From Candidatus Bathyarchaeota archaeon (GTDB lineage: Archaea > Thermoproteota > Bathyarchaeia > TCS64), in contig WJJC01000077.1 in assembly GCA_014729945.1 (NCBI GenBank), positions 1 through 22,400 on the forward strand: DNA of 22,400 nt, in the 5' to 3' direction. The position numbers and the translations under genes are program-made. This document shows, piece by piece, positions 13,836 through 22,035 of the stretch. The notes beneath the pieces are model-generated. The model was not told where the DNA came from, did not search any database, and was given only the letters and a program-made list of their open reading frames with translations. The first letter of the stretch is position 1, and the number at the start of each line of letters is the position of its first letter.

Positions 13836-15146
13836 TCAGGGTAACGGTTCATTCCATTCCTTGTAATATTTCTCGATCTCCTCTCTTAGTTTCTCGGGTA
13901 TCTCTTTGTCGAATGGGAATGCTGCAGCTTCTGTGATATACCGTGTCATCCAAGTCTCAATGTATTTTCCTTGAATCTCAAGCGCCTTGGGGCTGAGATA
14001 ATCGATAATATCTTCTTCACTGTGCATCATTATGTCTATACCGCTCTTTCTGCTAAAACTGACACTGGGTATTCCCACGGCGGATAAGGGAGTTCCATCA
14101 CTGCTGTATACCGTTTCTTTCACATCATATACAGTGCCAGTCTCCTTGCTAAGCAGTTTAAGTGAATTTGTAAGAATAGTGTTCCCCAAAACCGATGACA
14201 CGTTTGTTCCCAGTATTGCGCCATGCACATCCAAATTCACCGCTAAAAGGGTATTATCAAGCTGTGTTTTTTTCTCTGCATCCTTTTCTTTAGATTCTTT
14301 ATCCTCTTTTTTCAACTTCTTAGCATACAAATTACTACCATCTAATCCCATCTCTTCACTACCCCACGCAATAAAACGAAGAGTGCGTTTGCTACCTTTC
14401 TCGCTGAAAACCCTAGCTAACTCAAGGGTAATTGCTGTTCCTCCTGCATTATCGCTTGCGCCGCTTACATCTGGGACAGTATCATAATGTCCACCAACTA
14501 GAATTATCTCATCGGGATGTGTAGTTCCTTTTAACTCGGCGATTATATTTTGAGTCTTCTCAGTACTTCGTTTAGTCTCGACTACAATTTTTGCTTTTCT
14601 GGCTCCTTTCTTCAATAATTTTAATCCTTCTTCAAAGCGGATACGAACTGATGGAAAATTGCCATAATCTTTATCCCGGGGGAAGTTACCCCAAAAATGT
14701 TTGTGAAGTGTTTTTGGGTAATTTTCTATGAATATGAAGCCTAAGGGCTCTAGTTCTGAGATCCTTTCAAGATTTTTCCTCTTAATCCCATTGGTTAATA
14801 CAATTTTTCCTGTTATCTCTGGTGTAAGGTATTCTTCATCTGTTGTCTCTATGTGTATAATCTCGCCCGTGATCCCTTTGGGACCTGTTTCCCCAATCAG
14901 TGACATCCCTTCACAGGGAATAGTAACATTATAGGGCTCAACTATCTCAAGAGATTGATTAACAGTATGCCCGGTGTTAATCTCAAAATCTTGGGTTGAA
15001 ACATCTAAGCCCAGAAGTTCGAAGTAAGATTGTATATAATTAGCTGCTTCTCTATCTCTTTCAGTGCCACCAGGTCTTGGACCAATATCAACCGCTAGTT
15101 TTTCAATGTGTTTGAATGCCTTTTCACCATTAAACAAGTTAGACAT
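13836..15146 (-). CDS. M28-family zinc metallopeptidase (aminopeptidase-like)
   Basis: This 436-residue protein is a co-catalytic zinc peptidase of family M28, probably removing N-terminal residues from peptides. Expected ligands are visible: His220 and Asp232 in VGGHYDTVPDVSGASDNAGG, Glu264/Glu265 in WGSEEMG (base and ligand), Asp306 in NLDVHGA and His375 in MMHSEED. Residues about 85-190 form a PA-like insert between the N-terminal part and the catalytic core. A charged loop at 277-295 is rich in Lys and Glu. No signal peptide or membrane helix is seen, so the protein seems cytoplasmic. It lies 35 bases after the membrane-domain/HerA fusion gene and may be co-transcribed with it. Substrate specificity cannot be read from the sequence. 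Confidence 0.88.
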   Translation of the reverse strand: MSNLFNGEKAFKHIEKLAVDIGPRPGGTERDREAANYIQSYFELLGLDVSTQDFEINTGHTVNQSLEIVEPYNVTIPCEGMSLIGETGPKGITGEIIHIETTDEEYLTPEITGKIVLTNGIKRKNLERISELEPLGFIFIENYPKTLHKHFWGNFPRDKDYGNFPSVRIRFEEGLKLLKKGARKAKIVVETKRSTEKTQNIIAELKGTTHPDEIILVGGHYDTVPDVSGASDNAGGTAITLELARVFSEKGSKRTLRFIAWGSEEMGLDGSNLYAKKLKKEDKESKEKDAEKKTQLDNTLLAVNLDVHGAILGTNVSSVLGNTILTNSLKLLSKETGTVYDVKETVYSSDGTPLSAVGIPSVSFSRKSGIDIMMHSEEDIIDYLSPKALEIQGKYIETWMTRYITEAAAFPFDKEIPEKLREEIEKYYKEWNEPLP

Positions 15147-15181
15147 GCTGCATCTAGTAATATCTATGATGAAAAAACTTG

Positions 15182-17092
15182 CTATATGGCGGTCTTTGTT
15201 GCTCCACCATGATGTGTTAAACGTGGTCTCACTTGAACTATCAACACTTTATCAGGTCCTAGATTTGATCTATCAGCTCTGACGATAGATTGCCCAATAT
15301 CCAGTTGATGCGGGGGAACAGGTGTACCGTCCACTATTTGTTTCAATAAATTACTGCTTACCACATCTGATTTGTGGAATATCTTTATGTCACTTCCCTT
15401 GATCACTTTCGGGTCAACATCCTCAGGGAAATGTGTGTCCAACATCAACCATGTTCCCGCGTGACGTTTCTTCCTAATGAGGTAATTAATATAATCAGTG
15501 AAATCTTTGCTTAGACCTTTTCGGAGATAATCGTGAGCCTCATTGATAACAAATACAAATTGTTCTCTCTCCGTTCTCTGATCATTTAATAGGCTACTTA
15601 TTACAAGCATCATTACACTAAATATATCATCAGGCTCCATCATGATCTTGCGTAGATCAAATATGTTTACACCTCCAATTGCCAAGTTTCTGAGAAAGTC
15701 TCCTTCAGATAGATAGTCTTGTAGGGTCTCAAGCCGCATATTTGCAAAACTTTTCTGATTAGGGTTAAGATCACTTGCTTCTATGTGTCGTTTTATTTTG
15801 TCTAAACCAAAATCATCATCGTATTGAGTTTTTTTAATTATCTGGAATATCTTCTTGACGTACATGCTTCCACTTTTTCTACCTATGCTCAATACATATG
15901 GCCAGTCTTCAGCGGTTAGCCTAGATGGATTAATATTAATAGGATAAGCCCTTGTACCATAGTCTTCCTCAAACTTCATTCGCTCATTCTCATAGACAAA
16001 AGGGTCAATGAATACACGCAAGTTTCTCTCTGTTATCACCCTCTGAGGAGAAACATTGTATTTATCTTTAAGAACCTCAACCTCAGACAAGTCCAAGTTA
16101 GGGTCTACAATGCTCCAAAACTCTGATCGTATATCCTCTCTTGGTTTATGGAACACTATTACTGTTGCAGATTTTTTCACTTGGCTAATCTTTGATATAG
16201 TTTTTGAGAGAAGCATCTCTGTTAATACACCTATGGTGTATCCTTTTCCACTTCCCTGTTTACCGCAAACAAACACTATATGTGGTTCATTCAAGTCAAT
16301 CGCCACATTCTCTGATCCGCTTTTCCCCAAGATCCCCCACTGAACAGGTGTCTGCTCAACACCTAATACAATATCTGGGTCAATTTCGTTCTGAACAAAT
16401 TCGTCTGGTTCAGGATCAGTTATTATCTCTGGTAATGGTGTATAGACTTCTTCGGGTTCTGGTTTCTCTAGATTGTCTTCTTCTACAGGTTCTTGTTTTT
16501 CTGCAGGCATTGAATCAGGGTCATAGTATAGTATATAGGGCTCATCTTGGGGTACATTATCCATAACCGGTTCAGATTCGTTCTCTGGTTCACCCCTTGT
16601 TTTTATCCAAGTTAGAACCGTTGATCTAATCAAGTATATGATAAATGCGACGGGGAGGGATATCAAACAAAAGTTGATTATCAGTTGACCTGATATCAAA
16701 TCTTGAAGAGGGTTCCATTTAAGTGGATAAAATAAATTAAGATCACTATACATTAAAGCATCAAGGATCACATGAATCCAGACACCAGATAGAGAGGAAA
16801 TTATTATGTTTCTAATTGAGCGCTGCTCAGGTAGGATTATACCTATTTGAATTGGTTTAGTGTATTTTCTTACTAGAAACATGGGTAATGCTAGTAACAA
16901 ACCCACAACAGTTCCAATAGTTAGGCTATGAAATACCCCGTGTAAAGGCCAGTTAACTAGCCCCAGTAAAACTGCGAGTGGTTCTATATCTATTATCACA
17001 CTCGCTATCAAGAACGTGGGCAAATCCAGTAATGGATACAATAGGAGGGCTACCAGTATTGCAGGCCCTACATGGTAGGGTGTAAACGGCAT
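15182..17092 (-). CDS. Fusion of YdjM/DUF457-type membrane domain with HerA-like ATPase
   Basis: This 636-residue protein joins two parts. Residues 1-163 form a polytopic membrane domain with the YdjM/DUF457 metal-dependent hydrolase pattern: TPYHVGPA (4-11), IDIEP (34-38), HGVFHS (51-56), WIHVILDALMYSD (105-117), plus helices near 10-30, 39-70 and 137-163. Residues about 165-245 are a Pro/Glu/Asp-rich linker. Residues about 246-636 are a HerA/VirB4-like ATPase with CGKQGSGKGYTIG (276-288) as Walker A, FVFVINEAHDYL (512-523) as Walker B, and an Arg/Lys-rich segment with LMLDTHFP (549-556) after it. The Walker A has Gly after the Lys instead of Ser/Thr. The ATPase would sit at the inner membrane face, suggesting DNA or protein translocation, or membrane remodelling. 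The real function is unknown. Confidence 0.82.
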   Translation of the reverse strand: MPFTPYHVGPAILVALLLYPLLDLPTFLIASVIIDIEPLAVLLGLVNWPLHGVFHSLTIGTVVGLLLALPMFLVRKYTKPIQIGIILPEQRSIRNIIISSLSGVWIHVILDALMYSDLNLFYPLKWNPLQDLISGQLIINFCLISLPVAFIIYLIRSTVLTWIKTRGEPENESEPVMDNVPQDEPYILYYDPDSMPAEKQEPVEEDNLEKPEPEEVYTPLPEIITDPEPDEFVQNEIDPDIVLGVEQTPVQWGILGKSGSENVAIDLNEPHIVFVCGKQGSGKGYTIGVLTEMLLSKTISKISQVKKSATVIVFHKPREDIRSEFWSIVDPNLDLSEVEVLKDKYNVSPQRVITERNLRVFIDPFVYENERMKFEEDYGTRAYPININPSRLTAEDWPYVLSIGRKSGSMYVKKIFQIIKKTQYDDDFGLDKIKRHIEASDLNPNQKSFANMRLETLQDYLSEGDFLRNLAIGGVNIFDLRKIMMEPDDIFSVMMLVISSLLNDQRTEREQFVFVINEAHDYLRKGLSKDFTDYINYLIRKKRHAGTWLMLDTHFPEDVDPKVIKGSDIKIFHKSDVVSSNLLKQIVDGTPVPPHQLDIGQSIVRADRSNLGPDKVLIVQVRPRLTHHGGATKTAI

Positions 17093-17118
17093 CTACCCTG
17101 CTAGATGTACCCACCACA

Positions 17119-17126
17119 TATAAAAT
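17119..17126 (-). promoter_or_regulatory. TATA element of the membrane/HerA fusion gene
   Basis: ATTTTATA on the minus strand is centred about 30 bases before the ATG at 17092, in the 52-base gap after the CoA-transferase gene. This predicts a very short leader or none, and separate transcription from the upstream gene. GGGTAG before the ATG could serve as a weak ribosome binding site. Confidence 0.5.
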
Positions 17127-17144
17127 CTGAGAAAAGGAAGGAAA

Positions 17145-18347
17145 CTAGAATGCTCCTCTATCCTTAAGTTCGTCTATCTCCTCATCGGTATAACCCAGTT
17201 CCTCTAAAATATCATGGGTGTGTTCACTCAACATTGGAGGAGGTGTAGATAATCCAGCACCAGACTTGGAGAATTTGAATGGAGTGCCTATCTGCTTAAT
17301 CTTACCTGCGGAGGGGTGATCCATCTCAATAAGCATATCCCTATGATGTATCTGTGGATCAGAAAACACTTCATCAATCGAGTATACAGGTCCACATGGA
17401 AACCCTTTCTCTCTTAGGGCTTCAAGCCACATGTCTCTAGGTTTTGTTAGCAGAGCTTCTTGTAAAATAGATATTAGTCTCTCCCTGTTCTCTACTCTAT
17501 CATCATTTGTTAGGTAATCAGGATCATCTATCAGATGTTCAAGGCTTAGCTCTTTGCATAATATAGCGAATAATCGATTATTTCCAGCAGCTATAAGTAT
17601 GTACTTGTTGTCACCCGTTCTAAATGCTTGATAGGGTACTATGCTGGGATGAGCACCGCCCATCCTTTCAGGCACTTTACCGGTTGCGAAATAGTTACCG
17701 GCTACATACGTCATCCATGTAACACCAGCGTCAAGCATAGATAGATCAATATACTGCCCCACACCAGTTTTATCCCTGACTCTAAGAGCAGCAAGTATAG
17801 ATATAACACCGTGGAGTCCAGCATTAATATCCTCGACAGCTACTCCCACCCGCATGGGGGGTCTATCAGGTTCACCTGTTATCCCCATAAGGCCACTCAT
17901 GCCCTGGATGATGAGATCATACCCTGGCCACTGAGCGTAAGGCCCTGTTTGTCCAAAACTGGATATACTACAGTATATTATCTCTGGGTTTATCTCTCTA
18001 AGTGTCTCATAGTCTACGTTTAATCGCTCAGTTACTCCTGGTCTAAAGTTCTCCACTACAATGTCACAGTCAGCGGCTAACTCATGTACAATTTTCACTG
18101 CCTCATCTTTCTTTAAATTTAAAGTTATACTTTTCTTACCGCGGTTTAATGATAAATAATAACTGCTTACACCATTGATAAAAGGAGGGTATCCTCGTGT
18201 ATCATCTCCTCTACCGGGGTATTCTATCTTAATTACCTCTGCCCCAAGATCACTGAGATTCATGGAACAGAAAGGCCCAGCTAATACTCTAGATAGATCA
18301 AGTACGCGTATGCCTTTTAGTGGTGGATCTGATGGTTTTAATGACAT
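17145..18347 (-). CDS. CaiB/BaiF family III CoA-transferase
   Basis: Family III CoA-transferases move CoA between carboxylic acids through aspartyl intermediates. This 400-residue protein has the full-length family pattern: GIRVLDLSRVLAGPFCSM (12-29), GAEVIKIEYPGRGDDTR (35-51), YYLSLNRGKKSITLNL (63-78), VVENFRPG (97-104), and GVAVEDINAGLHG (168-180). Asp173 corresponds to the catalytic Asp of formyl-CoA transferase. The C-terminal part includes GFPCGPVYSIDEVF. The substrate cannot be told: formyl, succinyl, carnitine or aromatic acids all occur in this family and no acyl-CoA dehydrogenase or ligase is adjacent. It begins 52 bases after nfnB, beyond a likely terminator, and lacks a clear ribosome binding site. 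Confidence 0.9.
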   Translation of the reverse strand: MSLKPSDPPLKGIRVLDLSRVLAGPFCSMNLSDLGAEVIKIEYPGRGDDTRGYPPFINGVSSYYLSLNRGKKSITLNLKKDEAVKIVHELAADCDIVVENFRPGVTERLNVDYETLREINPEIIYCSISSFGQTGPYAQWPGYDLIIQGMSGLMGITGEPDRPPMRVGVAVEDINAGLHGVISILAALRVRDKTGVGQYIDLSMLDAGVTWMTYVAGNYFATGKVPERMGGAHPSIVPYQAFRTGDNKYILIAAGNNRLFAILCKELSLEHLIDDPDYLTNDDRVENRERLISILQEALLTKPRDMWLEALREKGFPCGPVYSIDEVFSDPQIHHRDMLIEMDHPSAGKIKQIGTPFKFSKSGAGLSTPPPMLSEHTHDILEELGYTDEEIDELKDRGAF

Positions 18348-18370
18348 AAATGAGAAAAAGGATTGTGAAG

Positions 18371-18394
18371 AGAAAAAAGTTGTTGTTAAACAAC
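18371..18394 (-). terminator. Hairpin plus T-tract after nfnB
   Basis: On the minus strand GTTGTTTAACAAC (18382-18394) can form a short hairpin and is followed by ACTTTTTTCT (18371-18380). It begins about six bases past the nfnB stop codon. This is a convincing end for the nfnAB unit. Confidence 0.5.
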
Positions 18395-18399
18395 AGTTA

Positions 18400-19794
18400 T
18401 TATTTTTCTTTATTGTTTAAATACTCATCTATAGCTTGTGCAGCTTTCTTACCAGCACCCATAGCACTGATTACTGTGGCTGCTCCGCTGACTACGTCGC
18501 CTCCAGCGTAGACACCTTCCAGAGTTGTTCGCATTGTCTCTTCATCCGTGATAATAGTACCCCACCTTGTAACCTCTAAGCCATCGGTAGTTTGCTGAAT
18601 TATTGGGTTAGGGCTCTGACCAATGGCTATTACCACTGTATCTATAGGTAGTCTCCACTCGGTTTTAGGAATAGCCTTTGGGCGTCTTCTCCCAGACTCA
18701 TCTGGCTCACCTAGTTCCATCCTAATGAGTTCAATCTCTTTTACGTTTCCTCTACCATCACCGATGAATCTTATTGGGTTATTTAACAGAGTAAATATAA
18801 TTCCCTCTTCCTCAGCGTTTTCGACCTCCTCATGCCTAGCAGGTAACTCGTTCATTCCTCTACGATAGATTATATGAACTTCTTCTGCGCCTAATCTTAG
18901 GCTTGAACGCGCCGCATCCATGGCTACGTTCCCACCACCTATAACGGCAACCTTCTTCCCTACATTAATGGGGGTGTCGTATTCTGGGAACTTGTACGCT
19001 TTCATTAGGTTTGTTCTTATCAGGAACTCGTTAGCGCTATAGATTCCACCCAAGTTTTCTCCAGGTAGGTTTAAAAATCGAGGTAGCCCCGCACCGCTCC
19101 CTATAAAAACAGATTCAAAGCCTTTATCGAATAACTCTTCAACAGTATAGAGTTTCCCAATCATGCTGTCAAGGTGTATTTTTACTCCTAAGCGCTTAAT
19201 ATAGTCGACCTCGGCCTGAACAATTTCCTTGGGTAACCTGAACTGTGGAATACCATACATTAACACCCCGCCAGCCACATGCAGAGCCTCAAACATCTCC
19301 ACTGTGTGACCCATTTTTCTAAGCTCAGCGGCTACTGTCAATCCAGCTGGACCGGCTCCCACTACAGCTATCCTGTGCCCTGTGTCTTCAATCTGTTTAG
19401 GTAGATCAACACCTACATCTCTCTCGTGATCCGCCACGAATCTTTCAAGACGCCCGATTTCCACGGGGTCACCTCTAATACCCAGTACGCAAAAATTCTG
19501 GCACTGGTTTTCCTGAGGACATACTCTTCCACAGATAGCGGGTAAGGCGTTGAACTCCTTAACATTCTTAGCAGCTTCAGTAAACTTCTCTTCTTTTATT
19601 AAATTGATGAAAGAAGGTATATCGATGTTAACAGGGCAGCCTTTTCTACACTGTGGATTCTTACAGTTTAGACATCTTGCAGCCTCTTCAAGTGCCAGTT
19701 CTTTAGTGTATCCTTGAGCTACTTCTTCAAAGTTATGAATACGTTCATCTGGTGACTGTTTCGGCATATCAGTAGCGGGTTTATCAAATGCCAT
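18400..19794 (-). CDS. nfnB: NfnB/SudA-type NADPH-binding subunit of ferredoxin:NADP oxidoreductase
   Basis: This 464-residue flavoprotein is the large subunit of NADH-dependent reduced ferredoxin:NADP+ oxidoreductase (NfnAB, also NfnSL), the family that includes Pyrococcus SudAB. The N-terminus binds two [4Fe-4S] clusters through Cys41/44/49/53 and Cys88/92/98/102. A first Rossmann fold begins at VVGAGPAGLTVAAEL (144-158) for FAD, and a second at AVIGGGNVAMDAARSSLRLG (about 283-302) for NADPH. YAGGDVVSGAATVISAMGAG near the C-terminus is the closing FAD signature. This set also occurs in glutamate synthase small subunits, but no large subunit is near and the partner nfnA is. The start ATG overlaps the nfnA stop by one base (TAATG). 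Role: electron bifurcation between NADPH, NADH and ferredoxin, inferred from the gene pair. Confidence 0.9.
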   Translation of the reverse strand: MAFDKPATDMPKQSPDERIHNFEEVAQGYTKELALEEAARCLNCKNPQCRKGCPVNIDIPSFINLIKEEKFTEAAKNVKEFNALPAICGRVCPQENQCQNFCVLGIRGDPVEIGRLERFVADHERDVGVDLPKQIEDTGHRIAVVGAGPAGLTVAAELRKMGHTVEMFEALHVAGGVLMYGIPQFRLPKEIVQAEVDYIKRLGVKIHLDSMIGKLYTVEELFDKGFESVFIGSGAGLPRFLNLPGENLGGIYSANEFLIRTNLMKAYKFPEYDTPINVGKKVAVIGGGNVAMDAARSSLRLGAEEVHIIYRRGMNELPARHEEVENAEEEGIIFTLLNNPIRFIGDGRGNVKEIELIRMELGEPDESGRRRPKAIPKTEWRLPIDTVVIAIGQSPNPIIQQTTDGLEVTRWGTIITDEETMRTTLEGVYAGGDVVSGAATVISAMGAGKKAAQAIDEYLNNKEK

Positions 19795-20618
19795 TATTCT
19801 TCCTCCTCAAGGTTTCTTACGACCATAGCTATCTTTTCTTGGGGATTATAGACCCTCATCCTCATGATTAACTCATCAAAGTCTACCTTATGACCATCAA
19901 ACTCCGGCCCATCTACACAACTGAATAGTGTACTACCTCCAACAGTAACCCTGCAGGCTCCACACATTCCCATACCATCTACCATTATGGGGAAAAGATT
20001 AACTGTTGTAGGTATCTCGTAAGGTTTTGTTTTTTCACTTAGACTTTTCTGTAAACTCGTTGGTCCTATAGTGAACACATGATCATATTTGTTTTCTTGA
20101 AGTAGTTTATCAACTATTTTCATCCCTTCATATCCATAAGAACCGTCATCAGTTGAGATGTACACCTCGTCAGCCACTTGTCTTACCTTTTCTTCTAGCA
20201 TAACATGATCCTTATTTCTAAAGCCAAATACCGCCGTCACCGAATTTCCAGCTTCTTTAAAGGCTTCTATCTGATACAGCATTGCGCCTACAAAAACCCC
20301 TCCACCGACACATAGTATGTTGCCATAGTTTTCCACTTTAACCGAGTTGCCTAAAGGACCAGCAAAATTGAGTATCTCGTCTCCTGTTTCTAATTTTCCA
20401 AGTTCCGAGCTACTTTTTCCAACCTCTGCAAAGTAAATACCTACAGTACCCTTCTCTGGATCAGTATCCGCTACAGTAATGGGTAAGCGTTCACCAGTCT
20501 CCTTTGCTCTGACAATAACAAATTGGCCTGGTTTCGATTTATGAGCCACAGCAGGTGCATGTACCTCGAAATACTTTACGTTAGGTGTGAGTTCTTCTTT
20601 CCTTAATATTTTGTACAT
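19794..20618 (-). CDS. nfnA: NfnA/SudB-type FAD and [2Fe-2S] subunit of ferredoxin:NADP oxidoreductase
   Basis: This 274-residue protein is the small partner of NfnB. The FAD-binding domain has ERLPITVADTD (43-53) and PLGNSVKV (88-95). The NAD(H)-binding part starts at ILCVGGGVFVGAML (101-114). The C-terminal [2Fe-2S] site shows Asp214 with Cys219, Cys222 and Cys234 (VDGMGMCGACRV and SCVDGPEF). An Asp plus three Cys ligand set is established for the NfnA/SudB group, and the sequence here preserves it. In electron bifurcation NADH binds this subunit. The homologous PyrK and dihydroorotate dehydrogenase electron-transfer subunits use four Cys, so NfnA/SudB is preferred. ATG start with GGTGA upstream. 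Confidence 0.9.
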   Translation of the reverse strand: MYKILRKEELTPNVKYFEVHAPAVAHKSKPGQFVIVRAKETGERLPITVADTDPEKGTVGIYFAEVGKSSSELGKLETGDEILNFAGPLGNSVKVENYGNILCVGGGVFVGAMLYQIEAFKEAGNSVTAVFGFRNKDHVMLEEKVRQVADEVYISTDDGSYGYEGMKIVDKLLQENKYDHVFTIGPTSLQKSLSEKTKPYEIPTTVNLFPIMVDGMGMCGACRVTVGGSTLFSCVDGPEFDGHKVDFDELIMRMRVYNPQEKIAMVVRNLEEEE

Positions 20619-20642
20619 GTATTCACCACGATGAAATGAATC

Positions 20643-20675
20643 TCTTTAAAAAGTCATACAGATTAATAAAATTGA
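20643..20675 (-). promoter_or_regulatory. Promoter region of nfnAB
   Basis: Two TATA-like elements lie before nfnA on the minus strand. GACTTTTTAAAGAG (about 20643-20655) would give a leader of about six bases. ATTTTATTAATC (about 20662-20673) would give one of about 24 bases that includes the GGTGA site. The second fits the ribosome binding site better. Confidence 0.4.
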
Positions 20676-20738
20676 GGATTAGTTAGAGTTAAAAACGTAC
20701 AAAGTCGGTAATTATACCCCCTATTTTTGACGATGTTT

Positions 20739-20750
20739 TACAAAAACGGA
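20739..20750 (-). terminator. Possible T-tract terminator after the ferritin-like gene
   Basis: CCGTTTTTG on the minus strand, within 20 bases of the ferritin-like stop codon, with a second short T run at about 20723-20727. Weak but placed correctly. Confidence 0.3.
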
Positions 20751-20760
20751 AGGGGAGATA

Positions 20761-21225
20761 CTAAGTCCAGAGCCCTGGAACATCTCCCCAAATGGCGTCC
20801 CACCAGTCTCCCTCAGTAATAGTCTCACCACGAATCAGTATCTCATAGAGGTTTTCCAGTAATTTATGATGTCTATGTTCATCAGCCAGTATCGCTTTTA
20901 AGAGAAGCTTCACTTTCTCATTCTCAACATCTTCCATCCATTTTTCAAGTTCCTTGATTACTGCTTCCTCCATTTTGATATGGTCAGAAATTACTTTTTT
21001 CTGGAGATCAAGTTGTTCCTCGTTTAAAGCTACTGTTGTCACTGATAACAGGTTGATCGCAGACCTATACATCTCAGCATGCTTTGACGAATCCAAACTT
21101 ATCCCCCTCAGGGCAGTACTTACTGCTTCATTCTCGATTTCATTAATCGCATCTTGGGCTGATTCGACTATTTTTTTCTCAAGATCAATCTGGTTCTCAA
21201 AGAACTTTATCATCTCATCTGTCAT
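20761..21225 (-). CDS. Ferritin-like diiron protein (rubrerythrin/erythrin-type four-helix bundle)
   Basis: This 154-residue, almost all-helical protein looks like a ferritin-like four-helix bundle made of two similar helix pairs. Likely metal ligands are Glu16 in LEKKIVE, His49 in DSSKHAEMY, Glu86 in HIKMEEAVI and Glu116 with His117/His119/His120 in DEHRHHKLL. No rubredoxin-type Cys pair is present, so it is not a full rubrerythrin. Roles in iron binding or peroxide removal are usual for the family. The C-terminus is a Trp-rich tail (GDWWDAIWGDVPGLWT, 139-154) outside the bundle. It has its own TATA element at the end of the upstream nitroreductase gene. Confidence 0.75.
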   Translation of the reverse strand: MTDEMIKFFENQIDLEKKIVESAQDAINEIENEAVSTALRGISLDSSKHAEMYRSAINLLSVTTVALNEEQLDLQKKVISDHIKMEEAVIKELEKWMEDVENEKVKLLLKAILADEHRHHKLLENLYEILIRGETITEGDWWDAIWGDVPGLWT

Positions 21226-21254
21226 AGAACATCAAATATTTCTCTATGAAGCGG

Positions 21255-21267
21255 ATTATAAAAATGG
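21255..21267 (-). promoter_or_regulatory. TATA element of the ferritin-like gene
   Basis: CCATTTTTATAAT on the minus strand, centred about 36 bases before the ATG at 21225, predicts a leader of about ten bases. It lies in the 46-base gap immediately before the ferritin-like gene. Confidence 0.5.
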
Positions 21268-21271
21268 AAGG

Positions 21272-22009
21272 TTATTTCTTCTTTCCTAACACACCAAGAT
21301 ATATTGTGAATCGTTCTACCCCATCTAATCCAAGTGTCTTGTTTATCTTGTCATCCTCAAAGGCCGCGATTGCACATACTCCTGAGTCGATGGCTTCAGC
21401 ACAGAGATACAGATTCTGCATTACATGGCCAGCGTCTAGATGCATATACCTGTAACCTCGCTCAGTATAACGCCACATCATACGATATCTGACAGCTGTA
21501 AGAATCAACGCGATAGCCGAATCTAAGATAAATCTCTGATTTAGACATGCTTCAGTGATCTTCTCACCTAGTTCTAAGCCCCGTTTTACAACCTGTAGTT
21601 TATGTTCAGTAGATAGGAATCGGTAAAGTCCGGGCGATATACACGCAACATTATTTACTAGGACATATGCCTCAAAACAATGTCTGGCACCAGCACTTGG
21701 TACAGTTCTAAGTGTAGCAGGACGAGGTGTAACGGCTTTAACCCCCTGAGTAGACCAAAGAACATAACTCAACTCTTCTAAACTAAGTGATTCTTCACTA
21801 AATGATCGAACGCTCTGCCTTTGATTAATAGCCGCACTTAGATCAATAGATTTTACATCAACACCCATTGGATCCGGGAGTTCGATGATTTCTCCTTCCT
21901 TAGAGGCAGGTAACGTTAATGATGGTTGAGGTAATCCTTTTGACTGGTCAGATTTTTCAAGATACCTGTACTTTGTTTTCTTCATGAATTCTTTGCCTTG
22001 ACCCTTCAT
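21272..22009 (-). CDS. SagB/ThcOx-type nitroreductase-family oxidoreductase
   Basis: This 245-residue protein is an FMN-dependent nitroreductase-fold enzyme of the SagB/ThcOx branch. Signatures are RQSVRSFSEESLSLEELSYV (64-83), the TVPSAGARHCFEAYVLV segment (102-118), and LDAGHVMQNLYLCAEAI in the C-terminal half. SagB proteins in azole-peptide clusters oxidise thiazolines and oxazolines. No cyclodehydratase, precursor peptide or transporter is adjacent here, so this looks like one of the many stand-alone archaeal homologues of unknown substrate. The first ATG has no ribosome binding site but lies about 30 bases after a TATA-like element, fitting a near-leaderless start. The second in-frame ATG (residue 9) is an alternative. 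Following ferritin-like gene suggests, weakly, a redox context. Confidence 0.85.
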   Translation of the reverse strand: MKGQGKEFMKKTKYRYLEKSDQSKGLPQPSLTLPASKEGEIIELPDPMGVDVKSIDLSAAINQRQSVRSFSEESLSLEELSYVLWSTQGVKAVTPRPATLRTVPSAGARHCFEAYVLVNNVACISPGLYRFLSTEHKLQVVKRGLELGEKITEACLNQRFILDSAIALILTAVRYRMMWRYTERGYRYMHLDAGHVMQNLYLCAEAIDSGVCAIAAFEDDKINKTLGLDGVERFTIYLGVLGKKK

Positions 22010-22035
22010 ACAATCAATAAAATAAGTTACAATAG

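Noticed and set aside
14032..14487. A 151-codon plus-strand open frame
   Set aside because: It lies fully inside the M28 peptidase gene, which has clear catalytic motifs; the reverse product is a Ser/Leu/Pro-rich shadow.
16204..16566. Plus-strand open frame of 120 codons
   Set aside because: It is antisense to the linker and Walker A region of the HerA fusion and has no family features.
18400..20618. Glutamate synthase small subunit plus dihydroorotate dehydrogenase electron-transfer subunit
   Set aside because: The pair overlaps by one base and the small subunit has Asp plus three Cys at its [2Fe-2S] site; with no glutamate synthase large subunit or pyrD nearby, the NfnAB/SudAB pair is the better reading.
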